In this document: positions 25,518 to 34,503 of the stretch, in pieces
Layout of the letters: every line of letters begins with the position of its first letter
How positions within the stretch are numbered: position 1 is the stretch's first letter
Source of the DNA: Streptomyces chattanoogensis
GTDB taxonomy: Bacteria > Actinomycetota > Actinomycetes > Streptomycetales > Streptomycetaceae
Direction of reading: 5' to 3'
NCBI RefSeq assembly: GCF_001294335.1
Contig: NZ_LGKG01000001.1
Span: 310,001 to 374,000 of the forward strand
DNA length: 64,000 nt
The notes under the pieces: model-generated
What the model saw: only the letters and a program-made list of their open reading frames with translations
Databases searched by the model: none
Told to the model about the DNA's origin: nothing
Translations under genes and position numbers: made by a program

Positions 25518-25572
25518 GCGCTTCAGTGTGCCGGGCGGGCCCGATCGGCGGCGGGGCCTGTGGATAACGTGA

Positions 25573-25608
25573 ACGGGCCGCCGCACCCCGAAGGATGCGA
25601 CGGCCCGT
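25573..25608 (-). terminator. Terminator after the symporter operon
   Basis: ACGGGCCG/CGGCCCGT, an 8-bp perfect stem with a smaller GCA/TGC inner helix, lies just beyond the symporter stop. Confidence 0.65.
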
Positions 25609-25630
25609 ACCCGTGAGCCGGCCGGCGGGC

Positions 25631-27307
25631 TCAGTGCTCCGCCGGCGCCTCCGCAGGGGCCTGAGGCAGGTCCGCCGTGACGCCCTTGTCGCCGATGTCG
25701 GCCGTGTAGTCGCCGGGGCTGGTCTCGTCGACACCGTCCGGAGCCTTCGCGGCCTTCAGGGCGAAGGTCAGCACGACCGTCACCACCACATTCAGCACAA
25801 ACGCGGTCAGGCCGATGTAGCCGATCTCGCCGATGCCGGGGATCTCGGCCGCCGAGCCGCCGAAGTGCTTCTGGGTGGGGCTGGCCACGCCGTACGCCGC
25901 CAGCGTGCCGTAGATCATGCCGACCGCCCAGCCCGCCAGCAGCGCCCAGCGGTGGAACCACCGGGTGAACAGGCCGCCGACCAGCGCGGGCATGGTCTGC
26001 AGGATCCAGATACCGCCCAGCAGCTGGAAGTTGATCGCGACGGTCTTGTCCATGGTCAGGACGAAGACCAGCGCACCCACCTTCACCAGCAGCGAGACCA
26101 GCTTGGCGACCTTGTGCTCCTGCTCCGCGGTCGCGCCCGGCTTGAGGAAGTCCTTGTAGACGTTGCGGGTGAAGAGGTTGGCCGCGGCGATCGACATGAT
26201 GGCCGCCGGTACGAGGGCACCGATGCCGATCGCGGCGAAGGCGACGCCGGAGAACCAGCTCGGGAACATGTCCTCGAACAGCTGCGGAATCGCCAGCTGC
26301 GGGTTGCCCTTGATGTCCGTACCGGCCGTGATCGCCATGAAGCCGAGCAGCGCCAGGAAGCCCAGCATCAGGGAGTACAGCGGCAGGATCGTGGTGTTGC
26401 GGCGGATCACGTTGCGGCTGCGCGAGGACAGCGTCGCGGTGATCGAGTGCGGGTACATGAAGAGCGCCAGCGCGGAGCCCAGCGCCAGGGTGGCGTACGC
26501 CCACTGGGCGTGGGGGCCGCTGGTCAGCTCGCCGCGCGGTTTGCCGGGGACGGCGCCGGGCTGCGCGAACGCCTTGCCCGCCGCATCGAAGATATGGTCG
26601 AAACCGCCCAGCTTGATGGGGATGTAGACGATCGCGACGATGATGACCAGATAGATCAGCCCGTCCTTGACGAAGGCGATCAGTGCGGGCGCCCGCAGCC
26701 CCGAGGAGTAGGTGTACGCGGCCAGCACCGCGAACGCGATCAGCAGCGGCAGGTCCTTGACGAACCAGTTGGTGTTCTCGCCGCCGCCGACGCCCATCAC
26801 GTCCAGAACTGCCTGGATGCCGACGAGTTGGAGGGCGATGTACGGCATCGTCGCGAGGATGCCGGTGAGCGCCACGGCCAGCGACAGGCCCTTGGACCCG
26901 AAGCGGCCGCGCACGAAGTCGGAGGTGGTGACATACCCGTGCTTGTGCGAGACCGACCACAGGCGGGGGAGGAAGGTGAAGATCAGGGGATAGACGAGGA
27001 TGGTGTAGGGGACGGCGAAGAAGCCGGCGGCGCCCGCCGCGTAGATCGCCGCCGGGACGGCCACGAACGTGTACGCGGTGTAGAGGTCACCGCCCAGCAG
27101 GAACCAGGTGATCCAGGTGCCGAAGCTGCGCCCGCCCAGGCCCCATTCGTCGAGGCTGGCGGACTGTTCGGCCTTGCGCCAGCGGGCGGCGAGGAAGCCC
27201 ATGACCGTCACGGCCACGAAGAAGAAGACGAAGACGGCGAGGGCGACGCCGTTGACTCCCTCGGCCGAGGGGGCCGCCAGCGCGGCGGAGGAGGAGTGGG
27301 CGGTCAC
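25631..27307 (-). CDS. Sodium:solute symporter (SSS family)
   Basis: A 558-residue transporter with about 13 membrane helices. It carries GGDLYTAYTFVAVPAAIY in helix 2, GYVTTSDFVRGRFGS and PHSITATLSSRS. The family moves solutes such as monocarboxylates, acetate, proline or pantothenate with sodium or protons. The pairing with a DUF3311 protein is typical of actinobacterial monocarboxylate (MctC-like) carriers. The C-terminal ~45 residues are a cytoplasmic acidic tail. The start overlaps the upstream DUF3311 stop by four bases. The substrate is not settled by sequence. Confidence 0.92.
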   Translation of the reverse strand: MTAHSSSAALAAPSAEGVNGVALAVFVFFFVAVTVMGFLAARWRKAEQSASLDEWGLGGRSFGTWITWFLLGGDLYTAYTFVAVPAAIYAAGAAGFFAVPYTILVYPLIFTFLPRLWSVSHKHGYVTTSDFVRGRFGSKGLSLAVALTGILATMPYIALQLVGIQAVLDVMGVGGGENTNWFVKDLPLLIAFAVLAAYTYSSGLRAPALIAFVKDGLIYLVIIVAIVYIPIKLGGFDHIFDAAGKAFAQPGAVPGKPRGELTSGPHAQWAYATLALGSALALFMYPHSITATLSSRSRNVIRRNTTILPLYSLMLGFLALLGFMAITAGTDIKGNPQLAIPQLFEDMFPSWFSGVAFAAIGIGALVPAAIMSIAAANLFTRNVYKDFLKPGATAEQEHKVAKLVSLLVKVGALVFVLTMDKTVAINFQLLGGIWILQTMPALVGGLFTRWFHRWALLAGWAVGMIYGTLAAYGVASPTQKHFGGSAAEIPGIGEIGYIGLTAFVLNVVVTVVLTFALKAAKAPDGVDETSPGDYTADIGDKGVTADLPQAPAEAPAEH

Positions 27308-27573
27308 TTGGCCACACCCCCCTTGCGGGCGCGCTGCTCACGCTGGACCAGCTTGTACGCAACCGCCGTCAGCACCGTCGAGACGGGCACCCACAGCATC
27401 TGGTACCAGTAGAAGAACGGGATCCCGATGAGCTTCGGCTCGATCCTCGCGTACGAACTCACCCACAGCATCGCCACGAACGGTGCGAGCAGACACACCC
27501 CGGCCACCACACGGGTGGGCGTGACGATCGGTCCCCGCTCCGGCGGTTCGGCTGCCGACTCCGGCTCTGACAT
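27304..27573 (-). CDS. DUF3311 small membrane protein
   Basis: An 89-residue protein with two membrane helices (about residues 22-42 and 50-72) and the family sequence GIPFFYWYQMLWVP. It is almost always encoded directly before an SSS symporter and probably assists it. Here the ATGA overlap (27304-27307) couples the two. The GTATGGCATAC palindrome at 27665-27675 lies about 90 bases upstream. Confidence 0.9.
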   Translation of the reverse strand: MSEPESAAEPPERGPIVTPTRVVAGVCLLAPFVAMLWVSSYARIEPKLIGIPFFYWYQMLWVPVSTVLTAVAYKLVQREQRARKGGVAK

Positions 27574-27664
27574 GGCGAAGCTCCGTCCGTGGCAAGTTCT
27601 CCTGGTAATGGGCTGGAAATCTAAGCCAGGGGCGTGGCACGCGTCACTAGGTGTCCGTATATCG

Positions 27665-27675
27665 GTATGGCATAC
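27665..27675. promoter_or_regulatory. Palindrome upstream of the symporter operon
   Basis: GTATGGCATAC is a perfect 5-1-5 inverted repeat, set in the AT-rich part of the 151-base gap between the symporter operon and dasR. It may be an operator. Confidence 0.3.
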
Positions 27676-27724
27676 GTGAGTTACGGACCGGTGTCACGGA
27701 CCGGGCCGCGGCGGCCGCGGGGAC

Positions 27725-28483
27725 TCAGTCGGCGGGGCGGCGCAGCCGGGCGACGAACTTGTAGCGGTCGCCGCGGTAGACCGAGCGGACCCATTCCACC
27801 GGCTGCCCCTGGGCGTCCACCGAATGCCGGGAGAGCATCAGCATCGGCAGGCCGACGTCGGTGCCCAGGAGGCCGGCCTCGCGCGGGGTGGCGAGTGAGG
27901 TCTCGATGGTCTCCTCGGCCTCCGCCAGGCGGACGTCGTAGACCTCGGCCAGCGCGGTGTACAGGGAGGTGTACTTGACCAGGTTGCGGCGCAGTGCGGG
28001 GAAGCGTTTGGCCGACAGGTGGGTGGTCTCGATGGCCATGGGCTCGCCGCTGGCCAGCCGGAGCCGTTCGATGCGCAGCACCCGGCCGCCGGTGACGATG
28101 TCCAGCAGACCGGCGAGCCGGTCGTCGGCGGTGACATAGCCGATGTCCAGCAGCTGGGACGTCGGCTCCAGCCCCTGGGCGCGCATGTCCTCGGTGTAGG
28201 AGGTCAGTTGCAGAGCCTGGGAGACCTTGGGCTTGGCGACAAAGGTGCCCTTGCCCTGGATGCGCTCCAGGCGGCCCTCGACGACGAGCTCCTGGAGGGC
28301 CTGGCGGACCGTCGTGCGGGAGGTGTCGAACTCCGCGGCGAGGGTGCGCTCGGGGGGTACCGGGGTGCCGGGCGGCAGCGTCTCGGTGATCTCCAGCAAG
28401 TGCCGCTTGAGGCGGTAGTACTTGGGCACCCGAGCGGTGCGTGCGCCGCCGCCGCTCTCGGCACTGCCGCCTTCGGTCTCCAT
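27725..28483 (-). CDS. dasR: GntR/HutC-family regulator DasR
   Basis: A 252-residue global regulator of chitin and N-acetylglucosamine use. The winged helix spans about residues 20-90 ([36 protein letters not shown]) and the UTRA ligand domain about 110-245, ending [18 protein letters not shown]. Glucosamine-6-phosphate releases it from dre boxes. The ATG at 28483 is favoured by GGAGAGG upstream. A GTG near 28516 would add a short unconserved tail. It is divergent from dasA, where two dre-like boxes lie, and it should also control nagB. Confidence 0.97.
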   Translation of the reverse strand: METEGGSAESGGGARTARVPKYYRLKRHLLEITETLPPGTPVPPERTLAAEFDTSRTTVRQALQELVVEGRLERIQGKGTFVAKPKVSQALQLTSYTEDMRAQGLEPTSQLLDIGYVTADDRLAGLLDIVTGGRVLRIERLRLASGEPMAIETTHLSAKRFPALRRNLVKYTSLYTALAEVYDVRLAEAEETIETSLATPREAGLLGTDVGLPMLMLSRHSVDAQGQPVEWVRSVYRGDRYKFVARLRRPAD

Positions 28484-28651
28484 GGCCCGCCTCTCCGACT
28501 CGTCTCGCGCTGCCGTCACCGGCTCCTCCGTACGTAGCGGCTCACATCGTGGCACGAGTGGATCCCCCGCGCTCCCTCGCAGGTCCCGGCCCGCCAGATG
28601 TCGGTCCGGTAACGGACCTGACAGCGACTCTTATACACCCTTGACACCCCC

Positions 28652-28667
28652 AAAGGTCTAGGCCAAG
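28652..28667. promoter_or_regulatory. DasR-responsive element (dre), distal dasA site
   Basis: AAAGGTCTAGGCCAAG keeps the GGTCTAG-CC core of the dre consensus ACTGGTCTAGACCACT. It follows a TTGACA (28641-28646) by five bases, so binding would occlude that promoter. Confidence 0.75.
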
Positions 28668-28675
28668 CTGCGGGC

Positions 28676-28691
28676 GCTGGTCTAAACCATT
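28676..28691. promoter_or_regulatory. DasR-responsive element (dre), proximal dasA site
   Basis: GCTGGTCTAAACCATT matches the dre consensus at 13 of 16 positions. It lies 47 bases before the dasA start. The pair of boxes is expected for dasA. Confidence 0.85.
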
Positions 28692-28738
28692 AATCGTTGG
28701 CCATGCAAGACCACACCCGTCCTCTGGGGGAGAGCGCA

Positions 28739-29995
28739 ATGAAGCGTGGGCTCATAGCGGCGACGATGGTCGCGGGAATGCTGGTGGGCGTCGCCGCCTG
28801 TGGTTCAGGCGACGGCGCGGACGGCTTCAAGGGACAGAAGCTCACCGTATGGGTGATGAGCGGCTCGAATCCCGCGCAGTGGACCGAACAGGTCTCCGCG
28901 CAATTCAAGAAGAAGACCGGCGCCACCGTCGAGTTCAAGGTCCAGCAGTGGAACGGAATTCAGCAGAAGCTGAGCACCGCACTGTCCGAGGACACCCCGC
29001 CGGACGTCGTCGAAATCGGCAACACCCAGACCGCCGCCTACGCCAAGGCGGGAGCCCTGGCCGACCTCGGCGATCTGAAGAAGGCCATCGGCGCCGACTG
29101 GAACGATGCGTTCAACAAGGCGGCGCTGGTGGACGGAAAGCAGTACGCGCTCCCGTGGTTCGCCGGAAACCGCGTCGTCATGTACAACAAGAAGATCTGG
29201 GCACAGGCGGGCCTCAAAGGCACCCCCAGGACCCGCAGTGAGCTCTTCAAGGCCTTCGACACCATCAAGAAGAAGACCGACGCCGAACCGCTCTATCTCC
29301 CCGGCCAGAACTGGTACTTCCTCGACGGCCTGACCATCGGCACCGGCGCCGACCTGGTGAAGAAGCAGGGCGGCAAGTGGGTCTCCAACCTCGGCGACCC
29401 CAAAGTCGCCAAGGCCATGGACATCTACAAGACCTACCAGTCCTTCAGCACCGCCCCGAAGAACAAGGACGAAGCCACTCCGCAGCAGTCCGAGGTATTC
29501 GCCAAGGGGAAGACCGGCGCCGTTATCGCAATGGGCTACGAGGCCGCCGAGGCGGTCAAGGCCAACCCGGGCATCAAGAAGGACATCGGCTTCTTCACCA
29601 TTCCCGGGGAGACCGCCGGCAAGCCCGAGGGCGTCTTCCTCGGCGGTTCCAACTTCGCCGTCGCCGGAATGGGCAAGAACCAGGAACTCGCCAAGGAATT
29701 CCTGAAGATCGCCCTGTCGAAGGAGAACGACGCCCGGATGGTCAAGGAGGCCGGCTGGACGCCGAAGTCCCCGGACCTGGCCACGGCCGCCAAGGAGAAC
29801 CCGGCCGCGGCCGCCGCCGCACCCGCCGCGGAAAAGTCCGGCGGTACGACTCCCCTCATTCCCCAGTGGGCCGCGGTGGAGAACGTACCGAATCCGATCA
29901 AGAGCTATATGACGGCCGTGCTGAACGGTAAGTCCCCGGCCGACGCCGCCAAGGCCGTCGAATCCGAGATCAACGCGCGGCTCGCCAAGGAATAA
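28739..29995 (+). CDS. dasA: Chitobiose ABC transporter, substrate-binding lipoprotein DasA
   Basis: A 418-residue extracellular solute-binding protein of family 1. A lipoprotein signal peptide ends in the lipobox VAAC (Cys at about residue 21). The mature protein has the two-lobed fold, with LTVWVMSGSNPAQWTEQ at the first strand and PWFAGNRVVMYNKKIW. It captures chitobiose for DasBC. The ATG at 28739 with GGGGGAG upstream is chosen over a TTG at 28697. Two dre boxes precede it and a strong hairpin (30008-30041) separates it from dasB. Confidence 0.97.
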   Translation: MKRGLIAATMVAGMLVGVAACGSGDGADGFKGQKLTVWVMSGSNPAQWTEQVSAQFKKKTGATVEFKVQQWNGIQQKLSTALSEDTPPDVVEIGNTQTAAYAKAGALADLGDLKKAIGADWNDAFNKAALVDGKQYALPWFAGNRVVMYNKKIWAQAGLKGTPRTRSELFKAFDTIKKKTDAEPLYLPGQNWYFLDGLTIGTGADLVKKQGGKWVSNLGDPKVAKAMDIYKTYQSFSTAPKNKDEATPQQSEVFAKGKTGAVIAMGYEAAEAVKANPGIKKDIGFFTIPGETAGKPEGVFLGGSNFAVAGMGKNQELAKEFLKIALSKENDARMVKEAGWTPKSPDLATAAKENPAAAAAAPAAEKSGGTTPLIPQWAAVENVPNPIKSYMTAVLNGKSPADAAKAVESEINARLAKE

Positions 29996-30007
29996 CCGCC
30001 ACCGGCG

Positions 30008-30041
30008 GCGTACGGGGCCGGCCGTCCCCGGCCCCGTACGC
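30008..30041 (+). terminator. Strong intercistronic hairpin between dasA and dasB
   Basis: A perfect 14-bp stem GCGTACGGGGCCGG/CCGGCCCCGTACGC with a six-base loop. It probably attenuates readthrough or stabilises dasA mRNA, giving more binding protein than permease. Confidence 0.75.
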
Positions 30042-30085
30042 GCACATCCGGTGCATCCGAGCGGAACGAGGGGGAGCAGGAGCCC

Positions 30086-31087
30086 ATGGCAGTGCAGCTC
30101 GACGGCGCGGCGGCCGCAACGGACCAGGCCGCCGCGCGGACCGGCAAGGGCGGTGCGCCGCCCTGCGGCCGAGGCTCCAGGAGAGGGCGGGGCGCCCCGT
30201 ATCTGCTGCTGCTCCCCGCCCTGCTCGCGACCGCGGTCTTCCTGGGCTGGCCGATGGTGCGCAACCTCGTGCTCTCCTTCCAGAACCTCAATATGAAGGA
30301 GCTGATCCAGCACCTCACCGAGTGGGTGGGGACCGGCAACTACCGGGAGATCCTGGGCAGCGAGCAGTTCTGGCGGGTCACCCTCCGCACCGTCGTCTTC
30401 ACCGCCGTCAACGTTGTCCTGATCATGGTCCTGGGCACCCTGATCGGACTGCTGCTGGCCCGGCTCGGCAAGACGATGCGGCTGGCCCTGTCCGTCGCGC
30501 TGGTGCTGGCCTGGGCGATGCCGGTGATCGCCGCCACCACCGTCTTCCAGTGGCTCTTCGACTCCCGCTACGGCGTCGTCAACTGGGTGCTGGACGCGGC
30601 CGGCTGGCACGCGATGACGGACTACGACTGGGTCGGCACCCAGCTGTCGACCTTCTTCGTCATCACCGTGATGATCGTCTGGCAGTCGCTGCCCTTCGTG
30701 GCGCTCAACCTCTACGCCGCCACCACGACCATCCCCAAGGAGCTCTACGAGGCCGCCCGGATGGACGGCGCCGGCACCTGGCAGGTCTTCGCCTCCGTGA
30801 CCTTCCCCTTCCTGCGCCCCTTCTTCCTGGCCACGACGTTCCTCGAAGTCATCTGGGTCTTCAAGGCGTTTCCGCAGATCTTCGCGATCAACCAGGGCGG
30901 CCCGGACCGGCTCACCGAAACCCTGCCGATCTACGCCTTCACCGAAGGCGTCGGCAATCTCCACTTCGGCATGGGCGCCGCGATCTCCCTGCTCACCATA
31001 GTGGTGCTGCTCGCCATGACCGCGCACTACCTGCGTCTGACGCTCCGGCAGGAAGCGCAGGAGGAACACGAGGAGGCCGCGCTGTGA
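30086..31087 (+). CDS. dasB: Chitobiose ABC transporter permease DasB
   Basis: A 333-residue MalF-type permease with six to seven membrane helices (first near residue 40) and the EAA loop YEAARMDGAGTWQVFASVTF, which contacts the ATPase. The N-terminal 35 residues are a Gly/Arg-rich cytoplasmic tail. No ATPase gene is in the locus. In Streptomyces the shared MsiK ATPase, encoded elsewhere, energises DasABC. The stop overlaps the dasC GTG start (GTGA). Confidence 0.96.
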   Translation: MAVQLDGAAAATDQAAARTGKGGAPPCGRGSRRGRGAPYLLLLPALLATAVFLGWPMVRNLVLSFQNLNMKELIQHLTEWVGTGNYREILGSEQFWRVTLRTVVFTAVNVVLIMVLGTLIGLLLARLGKTMRLALSVALVLAWAMPVIAATTVFQWLFDSRYGVVNWVLDAAGWHAMTDYDWVGTQLSTFFVITVMIVWQSLPFVALNLYAATTTIPKELYEAARMDGAGTWQVFASVTFPFLRPFFLATTFLEVIWVFKAFPQIFAINQGGPDRLTETLPIYAFTEGVGNLHFGMGAAISLLTIVVLLAMTAHYLRLTLRQEAQEEHEEAAL

Positions 31088-31914
31088 AGCGCTCGCTCGC
31101 GGGCCGTATCTGGCTCAACGCCACGGCGGTCGTGCTCGCCATCGGCTTTGTCTTCCCCGTCTACTGGATGTTCAACACGGCCTTCAAACCGACCCGGGAC
31201 ATCCTCAGCGAGGACCCGGTGTGGTTCCCGTTCCACGGCACCTTCGAGCACTTCGCGACGGCCGTGCACGCGCCCGACTTCTGGACCCTGGCCGGGAACT
31301 CGGTCGTCGTGACCGTCCTCGCCGTCGCCCTGTCTCTGGTCATCGCGCTGTGCGGGGCGTTCGCCCTGACCCGGATGCGCTTCAAGGGCCGTAAGGGCAT
31401 CCTGCTGACCTTCATGGTCGCCCAGATGGCGCCTTGGGAGGTCATGGTGATCTCGGTCTATCTGATTGTTCGCGACGCGGACATGCTCAACAGCCTCGTC
31501 CCGCTCACCTGCTTCTACATGCTGATGGTGCTGCCCTTCACCCTGCTGACGCTGCGCGGCTATGTCGCCGCGGTGCCCAGGGAGCTGGAGGAGTCCGCGA
31601 TGGTCGACGGCTGCTCGCGCCGGCAGGCCTTCCTCAAGGTCGTCTTCCCGCTCCTCGCCCCCGGGCTGATGGCCACCTCCCTCTTCGGCTTCATCACCGC
31701 CTGGCACGAATTCCCGCTCGTACTGGTCCTCAACAAGGAGCCCGGCGCGGGCACCCTGCCGCTGTGGCTCTCGCAGTTCCAGACCCGGTTCGGGGACGAC
31801 TGGGGCGCCACCATGGCCGCCGCCTCCCTCTTCGCCGTCCCGATCCTGCTCCTCTTCCTGTTCCTGCAACGCAAGGCGGTCGGTGGTCTCACCTCCGGCG
31901 CAGTGAAGGGATAA
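31084..31914 (+). CDS. dasC: Chitobiose ABC transporter permease DasC
   Basis: A 276-residue MalG-type permease with six membrane helices and the EAA loop EESAMVDGCSRRQAFLKVVF. GTG at 31084 overlaps the dasB stop, so the two permeases are coupled and made in equal amounts. It is followed three bases later by dasD, in one transcription unit. Confidence 0.96.
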   Translation: MKRSLAGRIWLNATAVVLAIGFVFPVYWMFNTAFKPTRDILSEDPVWFPFHGTFEHFATAVHAPDFWTLAGNSVVVTVLAVALSLVIALCGAFALTRMRFKGRKGILLTFMVAQMAPWEVMVISVYLIVRDADMLNSLVPLTCFYMLMVLPFTLLTLRGYVAAVPRELEESAMVDGCSRRQAFLKVVFPLLAPGLMATSLFGFITAWHEFPLVLVLNKEPGAGTLPLWLSQFQTRFGDDWGATMAAASLFAVPILLLFLFLQRKAVGGLTSGAVKG

Positions 31915-31917
31915 CGC

Positions 31918-33486
31918 ATGGCTGTCTTTCTCCGCCCCATTCGTTCCACCGACACTCTCGCGCGCGATGCACTCGCCGTCCTCCAGCCCGGCTTCACCGG
32001 CACCACCGCCCCCGGCTGGCTGCTCCGCCGCCTCGACGAGGGCCTGGCCGCGGTGGGCCTCTTCGGCCGCAATGTGCACAGCCCGGACCAACTGGCCGCT
32101 CTCTCCGCCCAGTTGCGGGACGTACGCGATGACCTCCTCATCGCCATCGACGAGGAGGGCGGCGATGTCACCCGTCTCGACGTGCGCGGCGGCTCCGCCT
32201 TCCCCGGCAACCTCGCGCTCGGCGCCGTCGACGACACCGCCCTGACCCGCGAGGTGGCCCGCGAAATGGGCCGCCGCCTGGCCGGCTGCGGTATCAACCT
32301 CAACTGGGCGCCGTCCGCCGACGTCAACTCCAACCCCGCCAACCCGGTCATCGGCGTACGGTCTTTCGGCGCCGACCCGCAGCGGGTCGCCCGGCACACC
32401 GCCGCATACGTCGAGGGCCTCCAGTCCGCCGGCGTCGCCGCCTGCACCAAACACTTCCCCGGCCACGGCGACACCGCCGTCGACTCCCACCACGCCCTGC
32501 CGCGCATCACCGCCGACCTGCCCACCCTCCGGCAACGCGAGCTGATCCCCTTCCAGGCCGCCATCGCCGCCGGCACCAAGGCGGTGATGAGCGCGCACAT
32601 CCTGCTGCCCGCCCTGGACGGCGACCACCCGGCCACCCTCAGCCCCGCCGCCCTGCACGGCCTGCTGCGCGCACCGGCCGCCGAGGGCGGTCTCGGCTTC
32701 GACGGGCTCATCGTCACCGACGGCATGGAGATGCAGGCGATCTCCGCCACCTACGGCATCGAGCACGGCAGCGTGCTGGCCATCGCGGCCGGTGCGGACG
32801 CCATTTGTGTGGGCGGCGGACTGGCCGACGAGGACACCGTGCTGCGGCTGCGCGACGCCCTGGTGCGGGCGGTGCGCGACGGGGAGCTGCCGGAGAAGCG
32901 GCTCGCCGACGCCGCGGCACGGGTGCGCGCCCTGGCGCGCTGGACCCGGAGTGCGGGCGCGGTCGTGGGGGCCGCGCCCGCACCCGGCATCGGCCTGAGC
33001 GCCGCCCGCCGCGCCCTGCGCATCACCGCCGACGACCCGTACGAGCCGCTGACCGGCCCCGCCTACGTCGCCGCCTTCACCCCCCTCGCCAACATCGCGG
33101 TAGGTGACGACACCCCCTGGGGCATCGCCGCCGAACTCACCCGCCTTCTCCCCGGCACTCGCACCGCCACCTACACCGCGGAGGCGGCGGCTGCGGTTGG
33201 GACCCCCGCGCTGATCGACGGCCTGCTGGCCGACGCCGCCGGCCGCCGCCTCGTCGCCGTCGTCCGCGACGCCCACCGCCACCCCTGGATGGCCGACGCC
33301 CTGCGGGCTCTCACCGCGGCCCGCCCCGACACCGCAGTGGTGGAAATGGGCGTTCCGCAGTCCCCGCCCGCCGGCGCCATCCATATCGCCACCCACGGCG
33401 CGGCCCGGGTGTGCGGCCAGGCCGCGGCGGAGGCCCTGTTGGGGATGACGGGCCCGACTGTCGGCGGCACCGCGGCCGACAGCTGA
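31918..33486 (+). CDS. dasD: Glycoside hydrolase family 3 beta-N-acetylhexosaminidase DasD
   Basis: A 522-residue intracellular enzyme without a signal peptide. It should split imported chitobiose into N-acetylglucosamine. The NagZ-type loop KHFPGHGDTAVDSHHALP (about residues 180-197) supplies the His/Asp acid-base pair. The nucleophile Asp is in IVTDGMEM (about 260). A C-terminal domain of about 180 residues follows the TIM barrel. The start lies three bases after dasC. The neighbour nagB, on the other strand, handles the next steps. Confidence 0.95.
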   Translation: MAVFLRPIRSTDTLARDALAVLQPGFTGTTAPGWLLRRLDEGLAAVGLFGRNVHSPDQLAALSAQLRDVRDDLLIAIDEEGGDVTRLDVRGGSAFPGNLALGAVDDTALTREVAREMGRRLAGCGINLNWAPSADVNSNPANPVIGVRSFGADPQRVARHTAAYVEGLQSAGVAACTKHFPGHGDTAVDSHHALPRITADLPTLRQRELIPFQAAIAAGTKAVMSAHILLPALDGDHPATLSPAALHGLLRAPAAEGGLGFDGLIVTDGMEMQAISATYGIEHGSVLAIAAGADAICVGGGLADEDTVLRLRDALVRAVRDGELPEKRLADAAARVRALARWTRSAGAVVGAAPAPGIGLSAARRALRITADDPYEPLTGPAYVAAFTPLANIAVGDDTPWGIAAELTRLLPGTRTATYTAEAAAAVGTPALIDGLLADAAGRRLVAVVRDAHRHPWMADALRALTAARPDTAVVEMGVPQSPPAGAIHIATHGAARVCGQAAAEALLGMTGPTVGGTAADS

Positions 33487-33540
33487 GGACACCGCCGCCC
33501 GGCGAGAGACACCGCCCACCGCCGAGCCGCGCGCCGGGGT

Positions 33541-34323
33541 CTAGATCCCCTGCCACTCCGGCTTCGCCGCATACGTGGCCCGGAAGTATTCGGCGAGCTT
33601 CAGCTTGGAGGCCGCGGCCTCGTCGACGACGACCGTCGCATGCGGGTGGAGCTGCAGGGCCGAAGCCGGGACCAGCGCGGCGACCGGGCCCTCGACCGCG
33701 TGCGCCACCGCGTCGGCCTTGCCCTCGCCGGTGGCGAGCAGGACCAGGTGCCGGGCCTCCAGGATGGTGCCGATGCCCTGGGTGATGACGTGGTGCGGGA
33801 CCTCCTCCGGGCTGTCGAAGAAGCGGGCGTTGTCCTCCCGGGTCTGCCGGGTGAGCGTCTTGATCCGGGTACGGGAAGCGAGCGACGAGCACGGCTCGTT
33901 GAAGCCGATGTGCCCGTCGGTGCCGATGCCGAGCAGCTGCAGGTCCACACCCCCCGCCTCGCTCAGCGCCTTGTCGTACGCCTCGCACGCGGCCTGGACA
34001 TCCTCCGCCGTACCGTCCGGCCCCATGAAGGAGCCCTCGTCCAGCCCCAGCGGCTCCACCACCTCGCGCAGCACCACCGAACGGTAGGACTCCGGGTGCC
34101 CGGCCGGCAGCCCCACATACTCGTCGAGCTGGCAGATGCGGGCCCGCGAGGCGTCCACCACGCAGGCCCGGACCTTCGCCGAGAGCGCCTCGTACACGGG
34201 CAACGGGGTCGAGCCGGTGGCCACACCGAGCAGCGCATCCGGCTTGCGGCGCATCAGGGTGGCGATGGCCTCCGCGATGAGCTCCCCGCCTGCCGCGGCG
34301 TCCGGAACGATGACAACTTCCAC
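33541..34323 (-). CDS. nagB: Glucosamine-6-phosphate deaminase
   Basis: A 260-residue enzyme converting glucosamine-6-phosphate to fructose-6-phosphate and ammonia. The signature LGIGTDGHIGFNEP lies near residue 135, with TGSTPLPVYEAL near residue 37 and catalytic Asp in QLDEYVGLP. The GTG start at 34323 is used. A dre box at 34354-34369 places it under DasR, whose effector is the substrate of this enzyme. It is convergent with dasD. Confidence 0.97.
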   Translation of the reverse strand: MEVVIVPDAAAGGELIAEAIATLMRRKPDALLGVATGSTPLPVYEALSAKVRACVVDASRARICQLDEYVGLPAGHPESYRSVVLREVVEPLGLDEGSFMGPDGTAEDVQAACEAYDKALSEAGGVDLQLLGIGTDGHIGFNEPCSSLASRTRIKTLTRQTREDNARFFDSPEEVPHHVITQGIGTILEARHLVLLATGEGKADAVAHAVEGPVAALVPASALQLHPHATVVVDEAAASKLKLAEYFRATYAAKPEWQGI

Positions 34324-34353
34324 GCTTGGCCTGCCGTTCTGGAGAATGGGCTA

Positions 34354-34369
34354 TGTGGTATAGACCAAT
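34354..34369. promoter_or_regulatory. DasR-responsive element (dre) of nagB
   Basis: TGTGGTATAGACCAAT matches the dre core TGGT-TAGACCA, 31 bases upstream of the nagB start. Confidence 0.88.
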
Positions 34370-34503
34370 CTAGCAGAGCGGGGCACGGACGACGGGGTGC
34401 CGCGGGGGAATGGCGGGGAAGTTTCGCCGCCCCCGGCAGCCCGCCGGCAGTCCCCCCGGCCACCCGTCCGGCCACCCGTCCGGTCACGCATCCGGCGCCG
34501 GCG

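Noticed and set aside
25518..26960. Upstream extension of the GNAT frame through the symporter gene
   Set aside because: It is out of phase with the well-defined symporter on the same strand. The GNAT fold starts cleanly at 25517.
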